DNA from: Mycoplana rhizolycopersici | GTDB taxonomy: Bacteria > Pseudomonadota > Alphaproteobacteria > Rhizobiales > Rhizobiaceae | Assembly (NCBI RefSeq): GCF_013378445.1 | Contig: NZ_JABXYK010000006.1 | Coordinates: 1 to 64,000 of the forward strand | Direction: 5' to 3' | DNA length: 64,000 nucleotides | In this document: positions 49,383-58,839 of the stretch, one piece after another | Position numbering within the stretch: position 1 is the first letter of the stretch | How the letters are laid out: every line of letters begins with the position of its first letter | Position numbers and translations under genes: made by a program | The notes under the pieces: model-generated | Seen by the model: the letters and a program-made list of their open reading frames with translations, nothing else | Told to the model about the DNA's origin: nothing | Databases searched by the model: none

Positions 49383-51212
49383 ATGCAGTCGCCGCAGGAC
49401 TTTTCTGAATCGCTCTACGAATCGATGCCGTTCCCGGTGATCCTGACGGATGCCGCGGGCACCGGCTTTTTCCTGAACGATGCGGCACGCAGGGCACTTG
49501 GATGGAAGGGGGACGGCAGCGAACCGCTTGCTGCGGTTCTCGGACAAGCCGACCTTGTACCCAGGTTGCAGGGCTATGCGGTGTCCGGCCGGGCGCACAG
49601 TCACACACTTCGCTTCAACTGCGCGGACGAATCGGACTTCGAGGCGGCCGCGCATGTGATCTCCATAAGGAGCACCGAGGGCGAGGCAGGCTATGCGCTT
49701 CTGCTGCGGAGCCTTTTGACGGGGGGGAGCCACGGCGAGCAGGTTCTGCTCGGCAGCCGCATCTACTCCGCTCTGGACACCATTCCCGAGGGTGTCGCGA
49801 TCTTCGATCGCGACGAGAAGATCCTGGTCTTCAACCGCGCCTTTCGTGACGGGTGCGGAGCCGCGAAAGATGCCGTTCGCGTCGGGGCAACGGTTGAAAG
49901 CATTATCCGGGCCAATGTCGGCGCCGGCAACTACCGGGGCATTGTGCCGGGAACGCCCGACGCGGAGGCCATGATCCAGTCCCGGCTGAGAGACCATCGT
50001 AGGGAGACTGGGCGGGTGCACACCGTGCAGCGTGCCGATGGTCGCTGGATTCGTTCCGAGAGCCACGTGATGGACAGCGGCGAGGTTGTCGGCCTGAGAA
50101 TCGATATCACCGATCTCAAGGCGATCGAGCATGAGCTGGAAATCAAGCACAGACAGTACACGAAGCTTCTGCAGCTTCTGCCCGACCTGATCGTGCGGAC
50201 CGACAAGGACCTTGTGATCCAATTCTGCAACGAACCCTACGCAACCTTTTATGGCTCGACGCCCGAAAAGCTCGTCGGCACGCATGTAATGGACCTGGTT
50301 TCCACCGAGCAACCGGTTCTTGATGAGCTCGAACGGCTGACGCCCGACAATCCCCTTGCGACGGTGGAGCTTGCAATCCGCAATGCTGAAGGCGAGGAAC
50401 GTTGGCTTTTGTGGACCGCAACGGCCATTTTCGAGGATGGTCTGCCAACGGAATTTGTCGGCGCCGGACGCGACGTGACCGAGTTGAAGCGCCAGCATGA
50501 GCGTCTTGCCGAGCAGGCGCGGGAATTGCAGCGGAAGAACGAGGCACTGAACCAGTTCGCCGCGACCGTCTCACACGACCTGAAGTCTCCGATCCGGCAC
50601 ATTGCATCCTTTGCCGAGATGATCCTGGACGACGTAGAAAGCGGTCAACTGGGCGATCTGTCCACGCATGCCGCCTATGTGCGGCGGGCCGCGTTCCGGA
50701 TGCAGAAGCTGGTCGATCGTCTCCTGGAGTATGCGCAGATCGCCTATCAGATCCGGTACGTGAAGTCCGTGCCGCTCGACGCAGTCGTTGCCGACGCCCT
50801 GACGTTGCTGGAGGGGCATATCCGGGAGTCCGCCGCGACGATCGACGCCAAACCTCTTCCCCGAGTCAAGGGTGACCCTGAACTGCTGCGACGCCTGATG
50901 CAGAACCTGATCGGCAATGCGATCAAATATCGGCGTCGGGACTCCAGGCCGTCCGTACGAATCTATGGGGAAGGGACCGCCGACAGCGTGCGTATCGTTG
51001 TTGAGGACGACGGCATCGGCATCGATCCGAAACATGCCGAAACGATCTTCGGGCTTTTCCAGCGGTTGCATCAGGACGAGAAGATATATGACGGGACGGG
51101 CATAGGCCTGGCGCTTGCGCAGCGGATCGTCGAAAGCCATTCCGGTACGGTGACGCTCGATACGTCCTACCGGGACGGGGCCCGTTTTATCGTCGTGCTA
51201 CCTCGCGGGTAG
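49383..51212 (+). CDS. Orphan PAS-domain sensor histidine kinase
   Basis: A 609-residue soluble sensor kinase. It has no transmembrane segment. PAS-like domains are seen at about 10-110 (weak), 126-246 and 258-368, then a coiled coil, the HisKA phosphoacceptor ATVSHDLKSPIRHIASF (His398), and an ATPase domain with NLIGNAIKYR, EDDGIGID and GTGIGLALAQ. No response regulator is nearby. It would sense an intracellular signal; the ligand is unknown. The first codon could also be GTG at 49368. It is convergent with gcvP. Confidence 0.88.
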   Translation: MQSPQDFSESLYESMPFPVILTDAAGTGFFLNDAARRALGWKGDGSEPLAAVLGQADLVPRLQGYAVSGRAHSHTLRFNCADESDFEAAAHVISIRSTEGEAGYALLLRSLLTGGSHGEQVLLGSRIYSALDTIPEGVAIFDRDEKILVFNRAFRDGCGAAKDAVRVGATVESIIRANVGAGNYRGIVPGTPDAEAMIQSRLRDHRRETGRVHTVQRADGRWIRSESHVMDSGEVVGLRIDITDLKAIEHELEIKHRQYTKLLQLLPDLIVRTDKDLVIQFCNEPYATFYGSTPEKLVGTHVMDLVSTEQPVLDELERLTPDNPLATVELAIRNAEGEERWLLWTATAIFEDGLPTEFVGAGRDVTELKRQHERLAEQARELQRKNEALNQFAATVSHDLKSPIRHIASFAEMILDDVESGQLGDLSTHAAYVRRAAFRMQKLVDRLLEYAQIAYQIRYVKSVPLDAVVADALTLLEGHIRESAATIDAKPLPRVKGDPELLRRLMQNLIGNAIKYRRRDSRPSVRIYGEGTADSVRIVVEDDGIGIDPKHAETIFGLFQRLHQDEKIYDGTGIGLALAQRIVESHSGTVTLDTSYRDGARFIVVLPRG

Positions 51213-51316
51213 AAGCTGGGCGAATCTCGTTGGCACCCGGTCGGCGAAATTGCGGGCCGCGGCGGTCGGCTCCAAGAAGACTCGACGGTGCAGGCGATCC
51301 ATTCCGAGAGGCTGGC

Positions 51317-51343
51317 TGACCCCGGCCCAAAGGGCCGAGGTCA
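51317..51343. terminator. Possible bidirectional terminator between the kinase and gcvP
   Basis: TGACC, C, CGGCCC, loop AAA, GGGCCG, A, GGTCA: an 11-bp stem with one mismatch, placed between convergent stop codons. There is no T-run, so termination strength is doubtful. Confidence 0.4.
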
Positions 51344-51354
51344 ATGCTGAGATG

Positions 51355-54216
51355 CTATTCCGCCGCTTCCGCGTAGCTTTCCAGCGGCGGGCAGGAGCAG
51401 ACGAGGTTGCGGTCGCCATAGACATTGTCGACGCGGTTGACCGGCGACCAGTACTTGTCGACGCGGAACGCGCCAGGCGGGTAGCAGGCCTGCTCGCGCG
51501 AATAGGGGCGGTCCCATTCGCCGACGAGGTCTTCCACCGTGTGGGGCGCGTTCTTCAGCGGGTTGTTGGTCTTGTCCATCCGGCCGTCCTCGATGGCGCG
51601 GGCCTCCTCGCGGATCGCCAGCATCGCATCGCAGAAGCGGTCGAGTTCGGCCTTGGTCTCCGATTCGGTCGGCTCGATCATCAGCGTACCCGCCACCGGC
51701 CAGCTCATGGTCGGCGCGTGGAAGCCGCAATCGATCAGGCGCTTGGCAACGTCGTCGACCGTTACGCCGGCGCTCTCGACCAGCGGGCGTGTGTCGATGA
51801 TGCATTCGTGCGCGACCCGGCCCTTGGACGACTTGTAGAGCACGTCATAGGCTCCCTTCAGGCGGGCCGCGATGTAGTTGGCGTTCAGGATCGCCACCTT
51901 CGTCGCCTGCGTCAGGCCTTCGCCGCCCATCATCAGGCAGTAGCTCCAGGATATCGGCAGGATCGAGGCCGAGCCAAAGGGAGCCGCCGAGACGGCGCCG
52001 GCCTCGGCGGTGCGCGGATCCTTCGGCAGGAAGGGCGCCAGATGCGCCTTCACGCCGATCGGGCCCATGCCCGGGCCGCCGCCGCCATGCGGGATGCAGA
52101 AGGTCTTGTGCAGGTTCAGGTGACTGACGTCGGAGCCGATGTCGCCGGGGCGGGCAAGCCCGACCATGGCGTTCATGTTGGCGCCGTCGAGATAGACCTG
52201 GCCGCCGTGCCTGTGGACGATCTCGCAGACCTCGCGCACGTTTTCCTCGAAGACGCCGTGCGTGGAGGGATAGGTGATCATGCAGCACGAGAGGTTTTCC
52301 GCGTACTGCTCTGCTTTCGCGCGGAAATCATCCATGTCTATATCGCCGTCGTCGCTGACCTTGACGACGACGACCTGCATGCCGGCCATCTGCGCGGAGG
52401 CCGGGTTGGTGCCGTGCGCAGAGGTCGGGATCAGGCAGACGTCGCGATGCGGATTGCCGCTCGCGATATGGTAGTCGCGGATCGTCAGCAGGCCGGCATA
52501 TTCGCCCTGCGCGCCCGAATTCGGCTGCATGGAGACCGCGTCGTAGCCGGTGACGGCGCAGAGCTTGGCCGAGAGATCGTCGATCAATTCCTTGTAGCCT
52601 TCCGCCTGGTCCGCGGGGACGAAGGGATGGATCTCGGAGAATTCCGGCCAGGTAATCGGCAGCATCTCGGCGGTCGCGTTCAGCTTCATCGTGCAGGAGC
52701 CGAGCGGGATCATCGAGCGGTCGAGCGCGAGGTCGCGGTCGGCGAGCCGGCGGATGTAGCGGGTCATCTCGCTTTCGGCGCGGTTCATGTGGAAGATCGG
52801 GTGCGTCAGGTACTCGCTGGTGCGCAGCAGATCCCCCGGGAGGCGGTAGTCGGCTTCGAAGTCGGACACCTTGAAGTCGCCGCCGAAGGCGCGCCAGACG
52901 GCTTCCAGCGTGACCGGGCGCGAACGCTCGTCGAGGCTGATGCCGATCCGGTCGTCGCCGATCTGGCGCAGGTTCACTTCCTCGGCGACCGCGGTCTTGA
53001 GGATGATGCCCTGCAGCTTGCCGACATGGACGGTGATCGTGTCGAAGAACACGTCGGGCTCGACGGTGTAGCCGAGCTTCTCCAGACCCTTGGCCAGAAG
53101 CACGGCCTTGCGGTGAACCTGCTGGGCGATCGCCTTGATGCCCTGCGGGCCGTGGAAGACGGCATACATGGAGGCCATGACGGCGAGCAGCACCTGGGCG
53201 GTGCAGATGTTCGACGTCGCCTTCTCGCGGCGGATGTGCTGCTCTCGGGTCTGCAGCGACAGGCGGTAGGCTCGGTTGCCGCGGGCATCCACCGAGACGC
53301 CGACGAGGCGGCCGGGCATGTTGCGCTTGTAGGCGTCCTTGACCGCCATGTAGGCCGCGTGCGGGCCGCCGTAGCCGACCGGTACGCCGAAGCGCTGGGT
53401 GGTGCCGATGGCGATGTCGGCATCCATGTCGCCGGGCGACTTGAGGAGCGCCAGTGCCAGCGGGTCGGCGGCGACGACGGCAATCGCGCCGGCCGCATGC
53501 AGGTCGGCGATGACGCCGGTGAAATCATGCACGTGGCCAAAGGTACCGGGATACTGGAAGATCGCGCCGAACACTTCGGCCGGAACCAGATCCCCGAAGG
53601 GATTGCCGACCACGATCGACCAGCCAAGCGGCTCCGAACGGGTCTTGAGAAGGGCGATCGTCTGAGGGTGGCAGTTCTCATCGACGAAGAAAGCGGTCGC
53701 CTTCGACTTGGAGACGCGCTCGGCCATGGCCATGGCTTCTGCTGCAGCCGTCGCCTCGTCGAGAAGCGAGGCGTTTGCGATGTCGAGGCCGGTCAGGTCG
53801 CAGACCATCGTCTGATAGTTGAGCAGCGCCTCGAGGCGGCCCTGGCTGATCTCCGGCTGGTAGGGCGTGTAGGCCGTGTACCAGGCCGGGTTTTCCAGGA
53901 TGTTGCGCTGGATCACCGGCGGGGTAATGGTGCCGTAGTAACCCTGGCCGATCAGTGAGACGAGCTTGCGGTTCCTGTTGGCCGTCTCGCGCAGCTTATC
54001 CAACGCTTCGCGCTCCGACATCGGTGCGCCCCATTGAAGCGGTGTCGTCTGGCGGATCGACTTCGGCACGGTGTCGTCGATCAGCGCGTCCAGGCTGTCG
54101 TAGCCGATTACCTGCAGCATCGCCTCCATTTCCGCCGGCGAGGGGCCGATATGGCGGCGGTTGGCGAAGTCGTAGGGCTGGTAGTCGGTGAAGGTGAAGT
54201 CCTTGGGCAGGTTCAT
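51355..54216 (-). CDS. gcvP: Glycine dehydrogenase (decarboxylating), P protein
   Basis: The 953-residue PLP enzyme of the glycine cleavage system, which decarboxylates glycine and passes the aminomethyl group to lipoyl-GcvH. The fused two-half architecture has [14 protein letters not shown] at the start and the PLP-lysine region [20 protein letters not shown]. Its ATG overlaps the gcvH stop by one base (TGATG), so the two are translationally coupled. Last gene of gcvT-gcvH-gcvP. Confidence 0.98.
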   Translation of the reverse strand: MNLPKDFTFTDYQPYDFANRRHIGPSPAEMEAMLQVIGYDSLDALIDDTVPKSIRQTTPLQWGAPMSEREALDKLRETANRNRKLVSLIGQGYYGTITPPVIQRNILENPAWYTAYTPYQPEISQGRLEALLNYQTMVCDLTGLDIANASLLDEATAAAEAMAMAERVSKSKATAFFVDENCHPQTIALLKTRSEPLGWSIVVGNPFGDLVPAEVFGAIFQYPGTFGHVHDFTGVIADLHAAGAIAVVAADPLALALLKSPGDMDADIAIGTTQRFGVPVGYGGPHAAYMAVKDAYKRNMPGRLVGVSVDARGNRAYRLSLQTREQHIRREKATSNICTAQVLLAVMASMYAVFHGPQGIKAIAQQVHRKAVLLAKGLEKLGYTVEPDVFFDTITVHVGKLQGIILKTAVAEEVNLRQIGDDRIGISLDERSRPVTLEAVWRAFGGDFKVSDFEADYRLPGDLLRTSEYLTHPIFHMNRAESEMTRYIRRLADRDLALDRSMIPLGSCTMKLNATAEMLPITWPEFSEIHPFVPADQAEGYKELIDDLSAKLCAVTGYDAVSMQPNSGAQGEYAGLLTIRDYHIASGNPHRDVCLIPTSAHGTNPASAQMAGMQVVVVKVSDDGDIDMDDFRAKAEQYAENLSCCMITYPSTHGVFEENVREVCEIVHRHGGQVYLDGANMNAMVGLARPGDIGSDVSHLNLHKTFCIPHGGGGPGMGPIGVKAHLAPFLPKDPRTAEAGAVSAAPFGSASILPISWSYCLMMGGEGLTQATKVAILNANYIAARLKGAYDVLYKSSKGRVAHECIIDTRPLVESAGVTVDDVAKRLIDCGFHAPTMSWPVAGTLMIEPTESETKAELDRFCDAMLAIREEARAIEDGRMDKTNNPLKNAPHTVEDLVGEWDRPYSREQACYPPGAFRVDKYWSPVNRVDNVYGDRNLVCSCPPLESYAEAAE

Positions 54217-54578
54217 CAGCCGACGAGCTCCTTGTATGCGGCCTCGTCCAGCAGGCCGTCCGCATCGGCGGTGTTCTTGAGCTTGAGCTTGAAGAACCAG
54301 CCGGCGCCCTGTGGGTCGCTGTTGACGAGGGACGGGTCGTCCACAATCGCCTGGTTGACCTCAACGATCTCGCCGTCGAGCGGGCTGTAGACGTCGGAGG
54401 CGGCCTTGACGCTCTCGACGGTGGCGGCATCGCCGCCCTTGTCGAAGCTTGTGCCAACATCAGGGAGTTCGACGAAGACAAGGTCGCCGAGCTGCTCGGC
54501 GGCATGGGTGGTGATGCCGACGGTTGCGACGTCGCCGTCGATCTTGAGCCACTCGTGTTCTGCGGTGAATTTCAACAT
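54216..54578 (-). CDS. gcvH: Glycine cleavage system H protein
   Basis: The 120-residue lipoyl carrier of the system. The lipoylated lysine is Lys58 in [20 protein letters not shown]. The start [20 protein letters not shown] is the family N-terminus. It follows gcvT after a 181-base gap that is filled by a palindromic repeat. Confidence 0.97.
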   Translation of the reverse strand: MLKFTAEHEWLKIDGDVATVGITTHAAEQLGDLVFVELPDVGTSFDKGGDAATVESVKAASDVYSPLDGEIVEVNQAIVDDPSLVNSDPQGAGWFFKLKLKNTADADGLLDEAAYKELVG

Positions 54579-54620
54579 GTCGGTTCCTCTCTGGGAAAGT
54601 CTGTTTGTGAAACTGTGCGG

Positions 54621-54735
54621 TTGCCCCTCATCCCCCTGCCGGGCCGTTCTCCCCGCAAGCGGGGAGAAGGGGGCTGGCGCTCCCATGTCCGCTCCCTCTC
54701 CCGGCCTGCGGCGAGAGGGTCAGGGTGAGGGACAA
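54621..54735. repeat. Palindromic intergenic repeat between gcvT and gcvH
   Basis: About 115 bases whose ends are imperfect inverted copies (TTGCCCCTCATCCCC on the left, GGGTGAGGGACAA on the right), with an inner hairpin TTCTCCCC...GGGGAGAA at 54647-54668. The same kind of element, with this CTCTCCCCGC-type core, is spread through many rhizobial genomes. It lies inside the gcv operon, so it is transcribed. Confidence 0.85.
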
Positions 54736-54759
54736 TCGGCATGCAAAGGCAATCATCGG

Positions 54760-55899
54760 TCAGCGCTTGAAGGTGTTGGGGACGAAGGGCAGGGCGGCGA
54801 CGGTGACGGGCAGGTACTTTCCGCGCACCTCGGCGAAGAGCGGCGTTCCCGGCGCTGAGAGCGCGACCGGCACGTAGCCCATGGCAATGGGGCCCTCGAT
54901 GCTGGGGCCGAAGCCGCCGGAGGTGACGTGGCCGATCTCGGTCTTGCCGTCAGCGTCCGAATAGAGTTTGGCCGGCGGGCGGACGGGGGCCTTGCCGTCG
55001 ACCTTCAGGCCGACGCGGCGGCGGGCGGCGCCCGAGGCGAACTGGCCGAGGATGACGTCCGCGCCCGGGAAGCCGCCGGCGCGGTCACCGCCGGTACGGC
55101 GCACCTTCTGGATCGCCCATTCGAGGGCCGCCTCCACCGGTGTCGTCGTCGTGTTGATGTCGTTGCCGTAGAGGCAGAGGCCGGCCTCCAGCCGCAGCGA
55201 ATCGCGGGCACCGAGCCCGATCGGCATCACGTCCGGATGGTCGAGGAGGTGGCGACAGACCTTTTCGGCCTGGTCGGCGGGGATGGAGATCTCGAACCCG
55301 TCCTCGCCGGTGTAGCCAGAGCGGGAGACGATGCAGTCGGCGTCGTGCAGGTCGCAGGCGCGCACGTCCATGAAGCGCATGCCGGCAATGTCGGCCCAGA
55401 GCTCCGCCAGAACCGGCTCCGCGCGCGGTCCCTGCAGGGCGATCAGCGCGCGGTCGGCCAGCATCGTCACCTCGCAGCTGTCGCCGATGCGCTCCTGCAT
55501 GTGCGCGAGGTCCGCCTCCTTGCATGCGGCGTTGACGACGACAAAGAAGTGGTCGCCGCGGTTGGCGATCATCAGGTCGTCGAGGATGCCGCCGTCTTCG
55601 GCGGTAAACAGCGCATAGCGCTGGCGGCCTTCGGGCAGGCCTGCGACATCGACCGGCACAAGGCTTTCCAGCGCGCGCGCCGCGTCGGCATTGTCGCCGG
55701 AACGGGCGCGGGCGATCACCTGCCCCATGTGCGAAACGTCGAAGAGGCCTGCCGCAGCCCGGGTATGCAGGTGCTCCTTCAGCACGCCTGCGGGAAACTG
55801 CACCGGCATCTCGTAGCCTGCAAACGGCACCATGCGTGCGCCGAGCGAGACGTTGAGGTCGTGCAGCGGGGTTTTCTTGAGGTCAGACGCGACGTTCAA
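54760..55899 (-). CDS. gcvT: Glycine cleavage system T protein (aminomethyltransferase)
   Basis: Transfers the methylene from aminomethyl-lipoyl-GcvH to tetrahydrofolate, releasing ammonia. About 379 residues with KKTPLHDLNVSLGARMVPFA, MPVQFPAGVLKEHLHTR, LFDVSHMGQV, SRSGYTGEDGFEI and GLGARDSLRLEAGLCLYGND. I chose the TTG at 55899 (NVASDLKKTPL) because GGAGG lies 6 bases upstream and homologues begin there; a longer in-frame ATG at 55965 would read through leader hairpins. Confidence 0.95.
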   Translation of the reverse strand: MNVASDLKKTPLHDLNVSLGARMVPFAGYEMPVQFPAGVLKEHLHTRAAAGLFDVSHMGQVIARARSGDNADAARALESLVPVDVAGLPEGRQRYALFTAEDGGILDDLMIANRGDHFFVVVNAACKEADLAHMQERIGDSCEVTMLADRALIALQGPRAEPVLAELWADIAGMRFMDVRACDLHDADCIVSRSGYTGEDGFEISIPADQAEKVCRHLLDHPDVMPIGLGARDSLRLEAGLCLYGNDINTTTTPVEAALEWAIQKVRRTGGDRAGGFPGADVILGQFASGAARRRVGLKVDGKAPVRPPAKLYSDADGKTEIGHVTSGGFGPSIEGPIAMGYVPVALSAPGTPLFAEVRGKYLPVTVAALPFVPNTFKR

Positions 55900-55918
55900 A
55901 GGCGCCCTCCAGTCTTCT

Positions 55919-55957
55919 GGCGCTCGCGCGCCGGCCCATCTCTGGCGCTTTCGCGCC
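55919..55957 (-). promoter_or_regulatory. Twin GNRA-capped hairpins between the glycine riboswitch and the gcvT start
   Basis: On the minus strand GGCGC-GAAA-GCGCC and GGCGC-GCGA-GCGCC follow each other, each followed by AGA. The gcvT ribosome site reads GGAGGGCGCC, which could pair with a GGCGC arm. They may form the expression platform of the riboswitch, acting on translation. Inferred from sequence only. Confidence 0.45.
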
Positions 55958-55967
55958 GTGCTCATGA

Positions 55968-56138
55968 GCCCCCTCTGTCCTTGTCGCCTGAGATTGTTAT
56001 CCCTTCGGCGGACGCGTGAGCGCCTCTCTCCAGAGTCCTGTCGGCACCTTGCTGGTCCTTTTGCCTGAGAGTTTCCGGGGCGGTTGCTCCTTCGGCACCG
56101 GTTCGCAACCGGTTTCTCCCAGCGAGGTCTTCGCCACA
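55968..56138 (-). promoter_or_regulatory. Tandem glycine riboswitch controlling gcvTHP
   Basis: Two aptamers in a row on the minus strand. The first shows GGGAGA, GCCGAAGGAGCAA and CTCTCAGGCAAAAGGACC; the second shows CTCTGGAGAGA, GCCGAAGGGATAA and TCTCAGGCGACAAGGACAGA. These are the conserved core blocks of the glycine riboswitch, which activates gcv expression when glycine is plentiful. It precedes gcvT directly. Confidence 0.96.
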
Positions 56139-56242
56139 TAACGGCGCGGCCGACGATTTGGCAAGAGTGTAGCGTCGTCCATGGACAATTATTTGTCGCC
56201 CTCGATCATGCGGCCGTCGACTGGATCCCCAAAAGCAAAAAT

Positions 56243-56262
56243 GCCCCGGACGATACCGGGGC
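56243..56262 (-). terminator. Terminator of the 94-residue protein gene
   Basis: On the minus strand GCCCCGG, loop TATCGT, CCGGGGC, then ATTTTTG. It lies about 46 bases after the stop codon of the minus-strand small gene and upstream of the gcv leader. Confidence 0.8.
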
Positions 56263-56308
56263 GGTGCAGGGGCCAGTTTCGACAGGGAGTGATTGCGGGA
56301 ATGGCGCC

Positions 56309-56593
56309 TCAGCGGTCTTCGCCGCCCTCTTCCTCTTCCGCATTTTCGGCGTAAAGCCGCGCCACGCGTTCCGGATTGGTTTCGCGGCGGCGCTGCATGG
56401 TCAGGAGCGCCATATCCAGGGACGTCGACTTGACCGCCAGGCGTTCTGCTTTCAGCCGATCGTTCTCGACCTCCGCCGTTTCCGCCGCGTTTTTGACCTG
56501 CTGCTCAAGGGCGGTCGAGGAGCGAGACGTCGTCTTGTAGGCCTGCGCCACATAGGCTGCGGTCCCGGGAGAAACGGAGATGATCTGCGTCAT
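56309..56593 (-). CDS. Small hypothetical protein with a helical, acidic C-terminus
   Basis: A 94-residue protein starting MTQIISVSPGTAAYVAQAYK, with a predicted helical middle (NDRLKAERLAVKSTSLDMAL) and an acidic end (EEEEGGEDR). A TTG at 56605 could add four residues. No known domain. It has its own terminator and stands alone upstream of the gcv leader on the same strand. Confidence 0.6.
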   Translation of the reverse strand: MTQIISVSPGTAAYVAQAYKTTSRSSTALEQQVKNAAETAEVENDRLKAERLAVKSTSLDMALLTMQRRRETNPERVARLYAENAEEEEGGEDR

Positions 56594-56829
56594 GGCGTTC
56601 GGCAATACCTTTTGTGCAATCCTCCTTCATTAGCGCGAACGGTTTTCATGATGGCTAAGACCGGCGGTCGGATTTTAGGCAAGTTTTAACGGTTGGTCGC
56701 CCGGTCGCCCGTCAAAAGCGCGCGCCGCCCTCTTGCGTCATCCGTGCGATCTCCGCCATAAAGCCGCCGAAGGCTCCGCGTCGGGGCCGGGTTGAGAAAC
56801 GTGCCGCCGGCAGGCGGCGGAGTGGTCCG

Positions 56830-57066
56830 ATGAAGCCGATCTTCGTGCAGCTGCAATGCGCCCCCGGAAAGACCTACGAGGTCGCCGATGCCCTTTACGC
56901 CTCCGAACTGGTCTCGGAACTCTATTCGACCAGCGGCGACTACGACCTCCTGCTCAAGATCTATGTCGAGAGCGAGGAGGACATCGGCAAGTTCATCAAC
57001 GATCACATTGCGACGATCCCGGGCATTGTGCGCTCATTGACGACGCTAACGTTCCGGGCGTTCTGA
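56830..57066 (+). CDS. Stand-alone Lrp/AsnC ligand-binding (RAM) domain protein
   Basis: A 78-residue protein that consists only of the Lrp/AsnC effector-binding domain (IFVQLQCAPGKTYEVADALY, GDYDLLLKIYVESEEDIGKF, VRSLTTLTFRAF). The helix-turn-helix is missing, so it cannot bind DNA alone; such proteins oligomerise, bind small molecules or modulate full-length Lrp proteins. GGAG lies upstream of the ATG. Confidence 0.88.
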   Translation: MKPIFVQLQCAPGKTYEVADALYASELVSELYSTSGDYDLLLKIYVESEEDIGKFINDHIATIPGIVRSLTTLTFRAF

Positions 57067-57116
57067 TACCGGTTGCCAAACTGGCCGCGTCGCGTGGCGC
57101 TAGGATGAGCAGGGGT

Positions 57117-57153
57117 GGAAAACCGTTTTCGCTTTTCCCGGTTATGCGCTAAA
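57117..57153. repeat. Degenerate copy of a rhizobial intergenic repeat
   Basis: GGAAAACCGTTTTCGC followed by TTTTCCCGGTTATGCGCTAAA resembles the common rhizobial element of the form GGAAAACCGCTTCGCAC-TTTTCCTGGAATTGCTCTAA. It lies just upstream of rluC. A shorter similar piece, inverted, is seen at 59827-59849. Recognition is from memory of such elements. Confidence 0.4.
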
Positions 57154-57181
57154 GCACGGCGCTTACCGAGAGAAGGCGAAG

Positions 57182-58174
57182 ATGGCAGGTATCGAACACA
57201 GGCAGGTGGACCACGACGAGGCGGGCATGCGGCTCGACCGGTGGTTCAAGGTCCACTATCCCGGACTGGGCTTCGGCCAGTTGCAGAAGCTTTTGCGATC
57301 CGGGCAGGTACGCGTCGATGGCGGCCGCGCCAAGACCGACATGCGCGTCCAGCCGGGCCAGACCGTGCGCGTGCCGCCAATGAACGTGGATGCGAAGGAA
57401 ATCAAGGCCGGCCCGATCGGCGGCCGCGACCTGAAGCACTCGCCGGATGGCGAGCTTCTGTCGCGCATGCTCCTGCATGAGGACGACAAGGTGTTCGTGC
57501 TGAACAAGCCCGCCGGCATTGCCGTGCAGGGCGGTTCGGGTGTCACGCGCCATATCGACAAGATGCTGGAAGCCTGGACCAGCCAGAAGGGCGAGAAGCC
57601 GCGGCTTGTGCACCGGCTCGACCGCGACACCTCCGGTGTGCTCGTCATCGCGCGGACGCGCGGTGCGGCGCAGAAACTGACGGCGGCGTTCCGCGAGCGC
57701 GATACGAAGAAGACCTACTGGGCGATCGTCAAGGGCGTGCCGCGCAAGCGCGATGACAAGATCTCGACCTGGCTGGTGAAGGAGCAGACGCCGGACGGCG
57801 ACCGCATGCGCATCGCCAAGCACGGCGAGGACGGAGCCGACCACGCGGTTTCCTACTACCGCGTCGTCGAGCAGGCCGGGCAGAATTTCGCCTGGCTGGA
57901 GATGGAGCCGTATACCGGCCGCACCCATCAGCTCCGCGTCCATGCGGCGCATATCGGCCACCCGATCCTCGGTGACCCGAAGTATTTCGATGACGACACC
58001 AACTGGACCTTTCCGGGCGGCATCCAGAACCGGCTGCACCTGCATGCCCGCCACATCGACATTCCACACCCCTCCGGCGGGCGGCTGCGCGTGACCGCAC
58101 CGCTGCCGCAGCACATGGTCCAGACCTGGAACGTCTTCGGTTTCGACCTGAACGCGGCGGAAGAGGAAGACTGA
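57182..58174 (+). CDS. rluC: Large-subunit rRNA pseudouridine synthase, RluC/RluD family
   Basis: A 330-residue enzyme that isomerises specific uridines in 23S rRNA. An N-terminal S4 domain (LQKLLRSGQVRVDGGRAKTD) is followed by the synthase domain with LNKPAGIAVQGGSG and the catalytic HRLDRDTSGVL (Asp147), and GRTHQLRVHAAHIGHPILGD. RluC versus RluD cannot be separated with certainty. It is coupled to the HAD gene by a one-base TGATG overlap. Confidence 0.9.
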   Translation: MAGIEHRQVDHDEAGMRLDRWFKVHYPGLGFGQLQKLLRSGQVRVDGGRAKTDMRVQPGQTVRVPPMNVDAKEIKAGPIGGRDLKHSPDGELLSRMLLHEDDKVFVLNKPAGIAVQGGSGVTRHIDKMLEAWTSQKGEKPRLVHRLDRDTSGVLVIARTRGAAQKLTAAFRERDTKKTYWAIVKGVPRKRDDKISTWLVKEQTPDGDRMRIAKHGEDGADHAVSYYRVVEQAGQNFAWLEMEPYTGRTHQLRVHAAHIGHPILGDPKYFDDDTNWTFPGGIQNRLHLHARHIDIPHPSGGRLRVTAPLPQHMVQTWNVFGFDLNAAEEED

Positions 58175-58839
58175 TGCGGCTTGTCCTCTTCGATTGCGAT
58201 GGCACGCTGGTCGACAGCGCGAAGCTGATCCACGAGGTGATGGCGCGGACGTTTGCCGATTTCGGCTACGAGCGGGTGGAACTGGCGGCGACCAAGAGTA
58301 TCATCGGGCTCACGCTCGACATCGCGATTGCCCGTCTTCACGGCAAGAGCCATGTCGACGAGGAGGTCGTGGCGATGACGGCTCACTACAAGAAGATCTT
58401 CATGGGTGTGCGGGCCGAGGCCGGCTTCCAGGAGCCGCTCTTTCCCGGCATCGAACCGCTGATCCGCCGGTTGGAGCGCCAGGACGACATGCTGCTGGGG
58501 GCTGTGACCGGCAAGTCGCGGCGCGGGCTCGATTCGATCCGGCTCACCCATGGTTTCGAGAAGACCTTCTTCGTCTCGCGCACGGCGGACGACTGCCCTT
58601 CGAAGCCGCATCCGGCCATGGTTGCCGAATGCTGCACCGAGGCGGGTATCGATGCGACGCGTACGGTTGTCATCGGCGATGCGATCTACGATATGCAGAT
58701 GGCCAAGGCCGCCGGAGCGCAGGCCGTCGGCGTCGCCTGGGGCTATGCGAGCGTGCCCGAGCTCGTCGAGGCGGGCGCAGACCATATTCTAGCGGAGCCC
58801 GCAGAACTTCTCGAATGGCTGGAACTTGCTGATGCGTGA
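58174..58839 (+). CDS. HAD-family phosphatase (phosphoglycolate phosphatase-like)
   Basis: A 221-residue HAD hydrolase with motif I LFDCDGTLVDS, motif II region GAVTGKSRRGL, the Lys in SKPHPAM and motif III VVIGDAIYDMQMAKAAGA. The substrate is unknown; phosphoglycolate or a similar small phosphate is a family-level guess. It lies between rluC and atp12 with overlaps on both sides, a gene order I know from other Rhizobiales. Confidence 0.88.
   Translation: MRLVLFDCDGTLVDSAKLIHEVMARTFADFGYERVELAATKSIIGLTLDIAIARLHGKSHVDEEVVAMTAHYKKIFMGVRAEAGFQEPLFPGIEPLIRRLERQDDMLLGAVTGKSRRGLDSIRLTHGFEKTFFVSRTADDCPSKPHPAMVAECCTEAGIDATRTVVIGDAIYDMQMAKAAGAQAVGVAWGYASVPELVEAGADHILAEPAELLEWLELADA

Noticed and set aside
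51250-53958. A 902-codon open frame on the plus strand opposite gcvP
   Set aside because: It is the mirror of a clear gcvP on the other strand. Long antisense frames are expected in GC-rich DNA, and its composition (Arg, Asp, Gly, Val, His runs) resembles no protein family.
55900-56139. An N-terminal extension of gcvT back to 56139
   Set aside because: The added residues are read from the glycine riboswitch and leader hairpins. A well-placed ribosome site and TTG at 55899 give the family N-terminus.
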